Shown one piece after another: positions 15,285-28,308 of a stretch of DNA of 64,000 bases. Position 1 is the first letter of the stretch, and every line of letters begins with the position of its first letter. Position numbers and translations under genes: made by a program. Source of the stretch: Chrysomallon squamiferum (lineage: Eukaryota; Mollusca; Gastropoda; Neomphalida; Peltospiridae); contig CM022676.1 of assembly GCA_012295275.1 (NCBI GenBank), forward strand, positions 9,133,586 through 9,197,585, given 5' to 3'. A model generated the notes under the pieces. It did not search any database. It was not told the DNA's origin and saw only the letters and a list, made by a program, of their open reading frames with translations.

Positions 15285-18200
15285 TATAAAAAAAAAAAAA
15301 AAATTAAAAAATAATAAAAAATTAAAAATAACAATAAAAATTAAATTAAATTAAATTAAAAATACAGTGAAGTAAAATAAAATCTAAGTGACGAAAAGTA
15401 GAATTAAGTAAAACGGAGTAAAGTAAAGTAAATGTAAAATGAAATAAAATAAAATAAAAGTATAAAAGTGATTATGAGAATTAAAAAAATGAAAATGTTA
15501 AAAGTAAAGTGTGTGTACCATGCCACAGGTTAGAATGGCAGTGTAGTATTGTACGGATTAGCTTAACAGCACAGTAGAGAATAGTAAAACAGTACAGTAA
15601 AATGCAAAACACTAGTATTAGCATATTACTAATATATTACTATATAATACATTATAATAAGATATAGCATAGTATTTTGTACTCACTATATTAGTACACA
15701 CTATATTACAGCATAATGCATTATAGCATAGCATAGCACAGAATTAGTTTTCGTATATTATTTATAGTATTAGTACAGTATTAGTTTTAGCAAACTGTAA
15801 CTATAGTACAGTATAATACATTATAGCATAGCATAGCACAGAATTAGTTTTCGTATATTATTTATAGTATTAGTACAGTATTAGTTTTAGCAAACTATAA
15901 CTATAGTACAGTATAATGCATTATAGCATAGCATAGCACAGAATTAGTTTTCGTATATTATTTATAGTATTAGTTTTAGCAAACTATAACTATAGTACAG
16001 TATAATGCATTATAGCATAGCATAGCACAGAATTAGTTTTCGTATATTATTTATAGTATTAGTTTTAGCAAACTGTAACTATAGTACAGTATAATACATT
16101 ATAGCATAGCATAGCACAGAATTAGTTTTCGTATATTATTTATAGTATTAGTACAGTATTAGTTTTAGCAAACTGTAACTATAGTACAGTATAATGCATT
16201 ATAGCATAGCATAACACAGAATTAGTTTTCGTATATTATTTATAGTATTAGTACAGTATTAGTTTTAGCAAACTGTAACTATAGTACAGTATAATGCATT
16301 ACAGCATAGCATAGCACAGAATTAGTTTTCGTATATTATTTATAGTATTAGTACAGTATTAGTTTTAGCAAACTGTAAGTATAGTACAGTATAATACATT
16401 ATAGCATAGCACAGTATAGTATAGTATAGTATAGTATAGCACAGCACAACATGAGTATAGTATAGTGAACTATAGTATAGTATACTACAGTATAGCATAG
16501 TATTACTATTAGTACAATATTAGTAAAACATTAAGTAAAACTAAGTAAAATATGGTATAGTATAGATAGTACAGTACATTATAGTATATATTAGTATAGT
16601 ATAGGTTTTAGTACAGCACACTATAAGTATAGTACAGTACAATGCATTATAGTATATTATAACAGTACAGCATAGTATTAGTATTAGTACAGTATTAGTT
16701 TTAATACAGCACACTATAAGTATAGCACAGTACAAGCCATTATAGCATAGTATAGTATAGTATAGTAATACAGTACTAACTTTAGTACTGCACACAGTAA
16801 ACAGAGTACACTACAATGCATTATAATATGGTATAGTATTAGTATAACTGTGTAATATAATGTAGTGTAAAAAAAAGCAGACTATAGTGTTGTAGGAATA
16901 ATTTTTATTTTATTTTAATTTTTATTTTTTTATACATTTTCTACAATTACCATTTACTTACATTTGACTCGTAGGTCGATATTTCTATAATCATATCCAG
17001 CCAGATTTTTGGCAGAACATTTGTATATACCAGAATGCTCTGGTCGAACACTGGGTATGTTCAAAACATAATCCTGAAAAAAACACGAAAAAGGAATTTT
17101 AAATAAATATTTTTGTTTTTGTATGACTATGAGTATGATCATATTAGTTATATGTAATAAAAACTATTTGAGATATTCTGAGGATTTTTAAAGGAGGAGT
17201 TATTGATTGGCTATTCACTGTGACCGTGTCAAGGTTATTACCCAGAATGCTAAGAACAAAATGGCAGCAGTTTCAGCTCTCTCCATAGGTGTTAGTGAAG
17301 TAACTAAGATACACTTAAGCATTACAATTAATCAGTAATTTATTAAAATATTTTATTGTAATTTATTTATTTAATATTGATCGTTACTATAATTAATATT
17401 TAAACACTTGATTGTCATTAATTTAAGAATAAATTACAATTAACATATTTATGTACTATTAAAACACTTCATTATAAGAAACCTATTTCATATTAAAATG
17501 TTTTATTACAACAACTTAACTTTTAAACAATGTAATTAATCTAAGATTAAAAAAAAAAAAAAAAAAAAAACCTTATTATAATTACTCACCTAATATTAAA
17601 ATAAATTTTTAATTACATTTAACATTCAGACAATTTCTTTTAATTTTAACTTATATAATAGTAAAGAACTGTATTACAATCAACGTTAAGTAATAATTTA
17701 ATTAACGTCAATTGAAACTTTAGACAGGTGTTCAAACTCGCCTGCAGTGCCTGTCCACCAGCGGGCAGCAACTCTCCGGCCAGTCTTGACCACCAGACCA
17801 TGGGAAATGGACGTCCAGTGGCATTGCAGCGCAGTGAGATCGAGTCTCCTTCTTTCACCGTTGAGTCGCTGCTCGTTTGAAGGTCAGCAATTCGCGGAGT
17901 TTCTGAGCAACATTAGTAAAAAATACAAGTCATGAAATAAATAATTAACAGTATTATTAATTCTTAAATTAATGTAAATACTGTTTAATATTTTTATTTC
18001 GTTTACAGTGCAGAGATTGATTAATTAATTAATTAATTAATTAATTAATTATGAATATTAAACATTTTAAAAACTGTTCGATATGTATAATTAATTATTT
18101 AAATGAATTAACAATGCAATAAAAAAAAATGTTTTATTATTTCCTAAATTAGTTTTTAAAGTTTTAAAAAAATGTTATCCTTCCTAACTCATTTTATTTA

Positions 18201-21200
18201 CTAATTGATCCTTGGTCTAACTATATTAGTAAACTGGGAAGAAAATTACATAATTAATTCTTAACAGTTTTATACAACAGTGTTTCAAGTTATCTTTAAA
18301 TCATTTAAAAATAAATAAAACTTCATAATTGTCTCAGTCTACAACATTATCATATTTTGTGGTTGTTTTTTGTTGTTTTTTTACTTTGAAATATAATGAG
18401 ACAGCCTGACAAAAAAAAATATTTATAAATCTTAAACTGCTTGTAGAGACAGCATACAAGGTATTGTGATGTAATATTTTAAATAATTTTACGCAGATTA
18501 CATTTGTAAATGCTGAACTATCCAATAACTATAAGCTTATCAAAATAAATAAATAAAAAATGTTTTAATTTTTTTTATAACTATATCATTATATATACAG
18601 TGAAAGCTGTAACGTATCACCATTTCAGTTTATCAAAAAATAAAGAGGAAGAAAACAGAAGAAATTAAATATCATATTGTACACTAAATTATCCCCAAAA
18701 CTGTATGATGATCACCATATCATTTTATCTAAAAATAAAAAATAAAAACGAAAGTCTTTATTTAAACTAAATCTTCCAAAACCTGCCTTATCAAAAAAAA
18801 AAAAAAAAAAGAAAAAATCAAAAAAATAATAATAAAAAAAAAATAAAATAAAATAAATATTATGTAACCAAAAAATTATCCAAAAACCACAGAGAATATA
18901 AACATCTTGGCCTACAAAAACTTTTTTTTAAAAATGTAAAAATTAAATAAACAAATATCATTATCAACCAAAAAAAAAAAACTATCCAAAAACTTTTACT
19001 ATCTAAGCTTATCAAAAAAAAAAAAAAAACATTTGCCGATTTCAGAGAATTAAGAATTTTAGATCAGAGACTCTCATCTCGTAACAATTTACCAATAACT
19101 TTCATCTCAACTCGATCAGAAACGTAAATCTGGGGCCCTGTCTCAACTCTACATATATAGGTGCCTTCGTCTGGCACCTGCGCATTCTGCACCTTAAGGC
19201 GCCAAGCTGTAGGTGAAGGTTTTTCCAGACTGTACTTGTACGGGTCTTCACTGCTCAGGTCGGTACTGATAGGAACAATGTTTGATTTCAGCAAGGCCAG
19301 CCATTTTACCTGAAAGTTAATTGGTAACAGATGTTAAGTATTGACTGGCATTGACTGTTGTCGTGGAAACGTAGGAATGAACTTGTGACTTTTTTTTTTT
19401 TTTTTTTTTTGATTTTTGACTTGTTTAGGCTATAGGAATGTGTAAGTAATATCTGTGTGTGTAAATATATGTAGGTGTGTGTATATTTCTGCGAGTTCAC
19501 AAGTGTTTCTCTACATGTGTGTGTGCATCCGTGCCTCTGTGTGAATATGTATTTGTAAATGTATGTGTGTTTGTGTGTGTCTGTGTAAGTATGTGTGCTG
19601 GTGTGTGCCTGTATCTTTTTGTTGTGTGTATTTGTGTGTGAATGTGTTTGTCTGTCTATGTTTGTCACTGTGTGTTTTTGTGTGTGTGTGTGTGTGAATA
19701 TGTGTGTATATGTGTGCATCTGTATGGCTGTCTGTGTTTGTGTGTGTGTGTGTTGGTGTGTGTCTGTGTATGTGTTGATGTATTACTTAAGTTAACATGT
19801 TCGTATGGTAGACTGAGGTGAATATTTTATTTAATCTTTTTCACATTCACTTAGCAGATTGAAATCATGTCAATGTTCTGTCTATCTCTCTAGCAAATAA
19901 AATGTCTGGAACGATGGAGTGGGCTGGAGGAAATACTATTTTTACCCCACCAAGCAATTAAAGGCTTAGAAATGGTGAAGTGGATATTAATTAATTATAC
20001 CCACACAGAAAGTTAACAAGCTGGAACATCGAAGTGGATTGAATGTTATTTTTGTCTCACTTTCAGTTAAGTGGGTTAGTATGCTGGTGTGGATGTTAAA
20101 TGTATTGACAGACAGTGGTTGGAATGGTGGTGTGGGTCAGATTTTTGTTTTTTTGTTTTTGTTTTTTTACCTCTGTGTCAAATGGAAGGTTTGTTACTGT
20201 ACAAGTCATGAAGCTGTCTCTGTCTTTCGGACATTTTATCTCATCATCGACTGGATCTTTGATTGGTGATGTGCTGATGATTTTTACAATAGGGTCGTCA
20301 CAAAACACTGAAAAAAAGAGGAACATAATGATGATAATAAGAATAAGAATAAGAATAAGAATAATAAATAATAATAACAATAAATAAATATTAATAATAA
20401 TAAATAATAATAATAATAAATAAATATTAATAATAATAAAATTAATAATAATAATAATATAAAATTTATCACAAGATAGGAAAATAAGTGTTTAGTGACT
20501 GTATGAAAAACCATGAAGGTTATCAGTACTGCATTTCTTCGTTTTCGTAACTTTGTTTCACACAAACATATGGACAGCTGAATTATGATGTTGGAATATC
20601 TCACTTTATTTAAATATACACACTTGTTAGAAACACTTGTGCTATAGGTACTGTTAAATTAGTAACTTTACTAATTGTTTTCAAAATGAAATATAAATAA
20701 ATAAATATTATTATTACAATATTAGTTATTACACATTTACAGTAATCATAGTCAACAACAATTAGTAGAGAATTACTATCATTATCAGTGATTATATTTG
20801 TATTTTATTACCAAACTGCCTGAAGTAAAACAGTAATGAGTAAAGGCGTATTCAATTTCGAAATATAAATAAACCATAAGTTATCAATATCATATACGAT
20901 CATATGCTTGTTAATAAACATTATACAATATAATTACCATTACGAATAAATATTTTAACGTTGTCTTGTGATGAAAACCTGTCAGATTTATGGTGTCAGA
21001 ATAATTTAAATATTTAGTTGTATACAGCTAAGCTTTGGACGTCCTTACGGAAATGAAGATTTCTCTTTCATTTTTGTGTCATGCATATCGTAATCGTAAA
21101 CAAAATCACTACAGAGGTTAAAAAGTCATGATCATTTCTTACCGGAAGATATGAGAAATAGTGAAAAACATAGCGAGAGTTGAAACTCTCGAAAAATCGC

Positions 21201-21203
21201 CAT
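12768..21203 (-). CDS. Lachesin-like protein with three Ig domains, divergent paralogue
   Basis: Secreted or GPI-anchored immunoglobulin-superfamily adhesion protein of the lachesin/IgLON type. Exons on the minus strand: 21203-21143, 20307-20171, 19309-19093, 17902-17742, 17073-16962, 15110-14960, 14095-13950 and 12883-12768. They total 1101 nt, 366 aa. A signal peptide (MAIFREFQLSLCFSLFLISS) is followed by Ig1 (Cys in MTCTV, then DEGTYICRV), Ig2 (SLRCNATG, then HSGIYKCSAKNLAG) and Ig3 (DLICYVSAYP, then DYGTYICSASNEQG). The tail ends in a short hydrophobic stretch (ATITTLIMLYLTWLLHH) that suits a GPI signal. Phases run 1-0-1-0-1-2-1. The intron after 17742 begins GC (CAG/GCGAGT), and the phases fit only if it is used. 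The lachesin at 24.2-30.7 kb is an upstream paralogue on the same strand. Likely role, by family, is cell-surface adhesion in epithelium or nervous system. Confidence 0.88.
13412..13945. repeat. Minisatellite with alternating half-units, about 110 bp
   Basis: Nearly identical copies of a unit made of two related half-units of 52-58 bases. One starts ctaatatttatggactta, the other ctaatatttaaggactat. About four and a half full units are present. It lies in the last intron of the lachesin-like gene and ends only a few bases from the donor at 13949. Confidence 0.92.
14829..14877. repeat. (TATTG)n pentanucleotide array
   Basis: About ten perfect TATTG units, preceded by degenerate TATTC units from 14,770. 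It is intronic. Confidence 0.93.
15120..15470. repeat. A-rich simple repeats
   Basis: Poly-A runs, (AAT)n at 15,165-15,203, AAATT and AAAAT units in the intron between lachesin-like exons 5 and 6. No other content seen. Confidence 0.85.
15700..16420. repeat. 100/89-bp tandem repeat array
   Basis: About seven copies of a unit starting ctatagtacagtataat and containing agcatagcatagcacagaat. Spacings between copies are 100, 89, 89, 100, 100 and 100 bases. The short form lacks an 11-base tagtacagtat segment. It is followed to about 16,850 by degenerate AGTAT-type sequence. Intronic in the lachesin-like gene. Confidence 0.92.
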
Positions 21204-21458
21204 ATCTGGAAATATTTAACCAAATTTCATAGAGGTGTTTTATGAATCCGAACTGAATATAGGTCACATCCGCTATATGCGTGCGCAAGGTAAATTCACC
21301 TGTTAGGAATGTCAACAAGGTCAGTTGTGACGCAGAAAGGTAAGTGATAAACTATAATGTGTTATTACCAGTCTATCGAGAAAAAGTTGGTTATTTGTAT
21401 AAAATGTGTACGTACAATTCGTCCGGAAATAGGAATATTAAATCAGTAAGTAAACAAA

Positions 21459-21489
<31 letters not shown>

Positions 21490-22442
21490 ATTGTTAAGCG
21501 AATGAGCTTTTCATGGTTCATGGAATCGATTTACGTTTTTTGTTTCATTCCCTCATATAGTACTTTTTCTTTCTTAAATTCCATTCACTTTTAAATATTC
21601 GTCACTGTTTATTATTTAAATCTGAAACTTTTTCGAGATGTCGAGATTATGATTTATTATATTTTCCGAAAGATTTAGTGTTCACAAATCTTAGTTCTGC
21701 ACAAATTTATTACAAGCATTATATAAAATTCCAGTAGACTGTCTATACAAGTTATATACGAAACCCCAACGAACTTCATGTTTAGACTTTGATCATTGTT
21801 TAAAGACGTCTGCTTGTACTCCAAAATCTGACAAATTTCAGGTCCTAAATATTTCGGGTATAGGAACCAATGTCAGTATTTTTTTTTTTTTTTTTTTTTA
21901 TTTATTTAATTTTTTTTTTTTTTTTTTTTTTTTGAATTTAGGAAAGTATATACCATGGTTTTTTGTAAAACACTTGTGAGTCACTGGTCAGAACAGGAAA
22001 TTGGCCAGTATTAGGACTGATGTTGTGACCAATCTTGTCTTAATTCAGTGCTCTGACCAATGACTATAATAACAGTCTAAAATAAAATTATAAAACAAAA
22101 TAAAAACAAAAACAAATTTTTACTGAAAAGATATATTTTATTGTATAAAAAGATGTACTATGAATGTGATACATGTACAATAAAAATTATTTTAAAAATA
22201 TAATAATAATAATAAAAATTAACCTGATATGTGATCCATTATGTGAACAGATTTCTGGAATCAGGTATGTATGAAAGATGTATAAAAGCTTTTAATTATG
22301 TACATTGATATGTGGTTATTATTGTGGAATGTTTTCATTTTGTAAATAGATAACAAATATAAATTAAAAAATTATTTAAATTTGTAATTAAATTTTCAAT
22401 AAATAAATTTAGATATTATTCTGAAATTAATTAACTGGAAAT

Positions 22443-22473
<31 letters not shown>

Positions 22474-24164
22474 TGAAAATGAGCTCAGGTTGATTTTACC
22501 ATAAATGAACAAGAAAACATAATTAAAAATGATTAAAAACAAACCAGTATTGGTTATATTAAAATATAATTAATTATAAGGTATCAATGAGTTAAACTTT
22601 ATATTTTAATTACTGCCATATATGCAGTGCATCTTTTATTTACAAAATGTGTCAGCTTAATACATCATATGGTTTAGAAATTTAGATATAATATATTGGA
22701 TGTTAAATAACGAACAGAAAATGTCTAGTCTGTACTGTCTAACGTAAATATTTAAAACCTACTTTCACACATATTTACTAATTATTATTACATTTATCAA
22801 ACAATTCACAACCATATTTATAATATTTGAATTTCAGGCTGCTGCTCTTTGAAACATGATTATAATTCACATCCAAATTTTCAGTTTCTTCTTAAATCTA
22901 TAGAGAAAATCCTGCCTCTGAATTCCAACCGGAATTTTCCATTTTATTCATTTTTATGCTTTCAGGCTTATCAAAATGTCTCTTTGTTTCATTTAGACAA
23001 CACAGAGGATGTGTAAAAATTCAAGTTCTTATTTTCAATTTAATTTTACGTTTTATGCAGTAAAACTAATCATTCAGTTATTTATAGAAAATGTGGAATC
23101 ATATTTTCATTTATTAATAATTATTACCAGTTCTACATCTTCTTGTAGAAAATATTTAATAATGAAATGATTTTATATTCACAACCAATGATAAAAAAAA
23201 ATTCTATATAAAAAAATTTAAATAAAAAATAAAAAAATCTTGACTACAAATGACATATTTACAGAAGTTATTTCAGTCACACAACAGAACTTAATAAAAA
23301 TATAGTAAAAATAGCTGTACAGAAAGTAGTTTTTCAATACACTAGAAATGTACATTCTGCATTAAGTACTTTCTTTTACTTTTTTCTTCTTTTGATTTCT
23401 TACATTTTACATTATTTTTTTTTTGTTTATAAATTAATTATTTAATTAATTAATTTTTTTAAATTATTTATCAACCAAATTTTATGTTATTAAAAATGCA
23501 TGTATTTATTTAAGCTATATAGATTGTTTAAACCAAAAGTCTTTCCAATATTTTCTTCTTGTTTACATATTTAAGCACTCTACAGTATAAGTAATATTAT
23601 ATATATGTACATTTTATTTTCTAATTATCAGTAATAAAATATAAAGATGAAGTTCTATTTATTTTTTAATATTTATAAATGTGAGAACTATCAATGGTAC
23701 TTTTTATCTCCTATTCATCATGTTATCAGTCTTATTTGTCATTTTTGAAATTTATTTGTTTCTGAAATAGCAAATTTTTTTTTTAATTTTTTAACATTCA
23801 CACATATTTTCCTATTATTTCATAGTAAAAATATTACAATAAAAATTAAAATATACTTTCTGCAGTACAGTATTCAATTATTGCCTTGCTTTTTCAACCG
23901 TCTCCAACTTTTAAAAATATTTAACAATACACCGTTACACAAATTTACATTAACTATTAATGCATAATTCAGATACAAATTAACTTCTCAAAAACTAATC
24001 TTCACAAATTATCCTGTGTGAGTTTTTTCTGTGATTTATTATGGTTATGACACAGACATTTATTTGCATAGTTTTGTTTTTCTTATACCTTTAGAAATTT
24101 CTTATTTTTTTATATTCTTTCTTTCTTCCTTTGAAGAAAAATAATGAAGACAACCAAGAAATGA
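21204..24164. other. Intergenic region between the two lachesin-type genes
   Basis: No gene seen. The first few hundred bases from 21,204 should hold the promoter and 5' UTR of the lachesin-like gene. The far end should hold the 3' UTR of the next lachesin, with an AATAAA-type signal on the minus strand near 24,059-24,064. The rest is AT-rich with poly-T tracts at 21,880-21,933 and poly-A at 22,448-22,473. Confidence 0.6.
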
Positions 24165-24449
24165 TTATGAGTTTCTTTGGAAGATTGTGAGGAATGTGAA
24201 GTATCCAAAAACAGAACAAACTAGTGATGTCACTGATGATGTCATAATCATCACCTTGGAACTCGGAGGTGAAGGACAGTTAGGTCCCTGGCACTCTGTG
24301 GTTTCTGAAATTATAAAATAAAATAAAATAAAATAAACTATAATGAAACTATAATCTGAAATTAAAATTTGAATTTGAATACAATACAATAAATAACAAA
24401 TAAAACAAACAGACTGTTGTTATTTCTTATTTAGAATTTCAATCTCACT

Positions 24450-24509
<60 letters not shown>

Positions 24510-25058
24510 TATGTAAGATTTTTACATTACAACATTATTGTAATCCATTGTTCACATTATACAATTATATCAACAATAAGAAATTTAACAAATACGTCAA
24601 ACTTCCTAAACACAAAAACATACCAAACAAAACTATCACGACTTAATCAGAAAAATCTCTCAGCTTATACTATTATATCAGGTATATATCAAAAAGAAAC
24701 ACATACCAAAAAGATCTATCGTGGCAGAATTCTCTCCCTTGGAGTTTTTGGCAAGGCAAAAGTAAGTGGTATAGTCGTTTGCTTGTACGTTTTTGACTTT
24801 CAGCGTGTACCACTCTTCTCCCGACATTAAATTCTGGTTGTCTGTCGTCTGCTTGTTGAAGTCAAATTTGTCGTCATCGTTAATCTGTTTCCGGCCGCCA
24901 TTTTCTAACCTTTCCCACCGAACACTCGGCGAAGGATAACCTATGGAAAATTTTAAATTAGAAGAGTGCGGAATGAATAGAAAGTTTAAGTGTGATGATG
25001 AAGATAGAATTTTTTTTTTGTACGTGTTTAATGATTTAATAATTATAGGAGAGGAACA

Positions 25059-25121
<63 letters not shown>

Positions 25122-25295
25122 TTGTTAATGAGAATAATAATGATGATGATGATGACAATGACAATGTTAATGTTAATGTTAATGTTAATAATAATAATAA
25201 TAATAATGATGATGATAATAATAATAAGAATTTTATTTTTTGTACGTGTTTAATGATTTAATAATTATAGGAGAGGAACTGTAATAATAATAGTA

Positions 25296-25327
<32 letters not shown>

Positions 25328-27331
25328 TGTTAATGAGAATAATAATGATGATAATGACAATGTTAATGTTAATAATAATTAATAATAATAATGATAATAA
25401 CAACAATAATAAGAATTTTTATTTTGTTTGTGTTTAATGATTTAATAATAACAGAGTAATAATAATAATAATAATAATAATAGAATAATAATAATAATAA
25501 TTAATAATAATGATAACAAGAATAAGAATTTTTATTTAATGTTTAATGATTTAATAATAATATTGTTAATGACAATAATAATGATGATGATGATAATGAT
25601 AATGTTAAAGTTAATAATAATGTTAATAATAATAATAATGATAATAACAACAACAATAATAATAATGATGATGACAGAGATTAATAATAAACATATTAGT
25701 TTCAGCATGTGATGTATTATTTTGAAATTGTTTTAAAACTTAAAAAAAATAAAAATAATAATAATAATAATAAACAGTTGAACATGCTGAATCAGTTTAC
25801 ATCATCAGTTATTTTTTAATCATAACTATTTTAATGTTTACTTTTGTTTTTCACCATTTTGATGATCTTTTAACACTTGAGAAACAATAATAACAAAAAA
25901 ACTCCTACGCTACCCAAATAGGAAATATCGAAACAACAACCCCAAAAAACCCTCCTAAGATACCAAATTAGGAAGTCTTGACACTACACCAAAAAAATCT
26001 CCTATGATACCAAATTAGGAAGTCACCAATAATTTCTTTTCCCATTCATTTTAAGGATTAAATTCACAGTTAAACTTTCTTTCTTTATCTATATATTTAT
26101 TTACTTTTTTCTTATTAATTGATTTTTTTCCTTTTATTTCTTTCATTCTTTCTTTATTTTTTCTTATTTCTTATTTTTTTACTTTTTTCTTATTTATTTA
26201 TTTATTTAATTTCTTTATTTACTTTTTCTTTCTTTGTTTCTTATTTATTTATTTTTATTTATTTACTTTTTTCTTTCTTTCTTTCATTATTTAATTCTTA
26301 TTACTGTTTTCTTATTAATTAATTTTCTTATTTTGATTTCCTTATTAATGGGTTTTTTCTTCAAATACCAGTCTACACACACACACACAAGTTATACCTT
26401 TCACTATACATTCGAGTTTGGCGTGAAATCGGCGATTCTGAGCCTGTCCCACAGAATTCTGCACTACACGCACCGTCGGAGCGTCAAACACAAGCACCTG
26501 GGCGAGATGCTGCGCTGGTGGGCGGATGTTGTTGTCTGCGACACAGCGATACACACCTCCCATGGCAACGGTCACATTGCGAAGAGGAAGAACCTCTCCC
26601 TGTTATAAAATAATTATAATGACAGTGATGACGATAGCCATAATGATGATGATAATAATAGTGATGATGATGATGATGATACTGATGATGATGATAGTCA
26701 TAATGATGATGAGATGGTAATGATGATGATGATAATGATAGTGATGATGATGATAATGATGGTGATGATACTATCAATAACAGTAATAACAATAAAACTA
26801 ATTTATAATAATAAATAACAACAATTACAATAATAACAACAACAATAATAACAAAAAAACAATTAGAATGATATTCACTCAAAACAATAATAACAAAAAA
26901 AAAAACAGTACTCCACTTTAGACCTTAAAACATTTAATACTCACTCTAAACTGAGCCTTGCCCGTGGGTAGCATCCCACCGTCCGACCGCACCCATGTGA
27001 TGTTAGGGTGGGGAATTCCCGTGGCCTTGCAGACAAGCTCGGCATTGTCCATTTCGTCTACGACAAGAACAGCTGAAGTTTCGCCCTGTCTGATAGCTGG
27101 TTGTACTAAACAAAATAAAAAAAATAAAACAAAAATAATTAAAAACAAAAATTCAAATTAAAAATAATTTTTAATAATTAAATGACATATTATTAAATTA
27201 TATATGTATTTATGTATTATATATGTATTTATGTATTCAGATTATCTCAAAATAAATGTTATCATTTACTGTTATGAACCACCCTGCATTATAATCTCTC
27301 CGTAAACTAACAAAATATATATTTTTTCATC

Positions 27332-27371
<40 letters not shown>

Positions 27372-27761
27372 CAGTATATATATATATATATATAAAAATT
27401 TCTCTACTTTACCTTGCACGGTCAGAATACCAATCTTTGTCGGCCATGTTGCGGCATCAGTCTGTCCAAAGATTCTGACGTAACATTTGTAGAAGCCAGC
27501 GTCCTGTTCACGCAGTCGGCGAATTATCAGCATGTACGTCACGCGGTTGTCCTTCGACCGCTTGCTGATTTCGTACTTCCAGTCCACCTTCAATTATGTT
27601 GTTTATTTTTATTGTTTCATCACTGCTGATTGGCTGGCTGCTGTTTACATGTTCCCATGCCACCTGTGCATTAAAAAAAATTTCAAATGATTTTATATAT
27701 ATTCATATAAAATATATATATATATATAATAAAACAAAAAGAATATGAATATTAATTTTGA

Positions 27762-27795
<34 letters not shown>

Positions 27796-28274
27796 TCAAA
27801 ATTTATATTCATATTCTTTTTATTGTATTAAGACAGACAAATATATATATATATATATATAATATGTGTGCGTCTGAATATACATTCATATTCTTTTTAT
27901 TTTATTGTTTGTCTTAATAAAATAAAAATAATATGAATACAAATTCTGACAGTATATATATATATCTGTATGTATGTAACTGTGTATTTATAAATATATA
28001 TATGCCTGTTGTATATGTCAGTATTTACATATTAATAAAAAAAATATATAAAATTTAAATTCTGACAGTATATATGTAAATGTGTGTACCTGTATATATA
28101 TAAATATATGTATCAGTAAACATATATGCCTATCTATGTGTTTACAAATGATATGGATTTAAATTCTGACATGATATATATATATATCTGTGTCTGTAAG
28201 TAGCCTGTATCTGTGTGTACACACATAAACATACATACATTCTTCAACTAACATTATTTTGTTGTTTTACACAG

Positions 28275-28308
<34 letters not shown>

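Noticed and set aside
26484-26882. His/Ser-rich frame overlapping lachesin exon 5
   Set aside because: It is an alternate frame of the exon joined to a GAT repeat; the lachesin frame is certain from its motifs.
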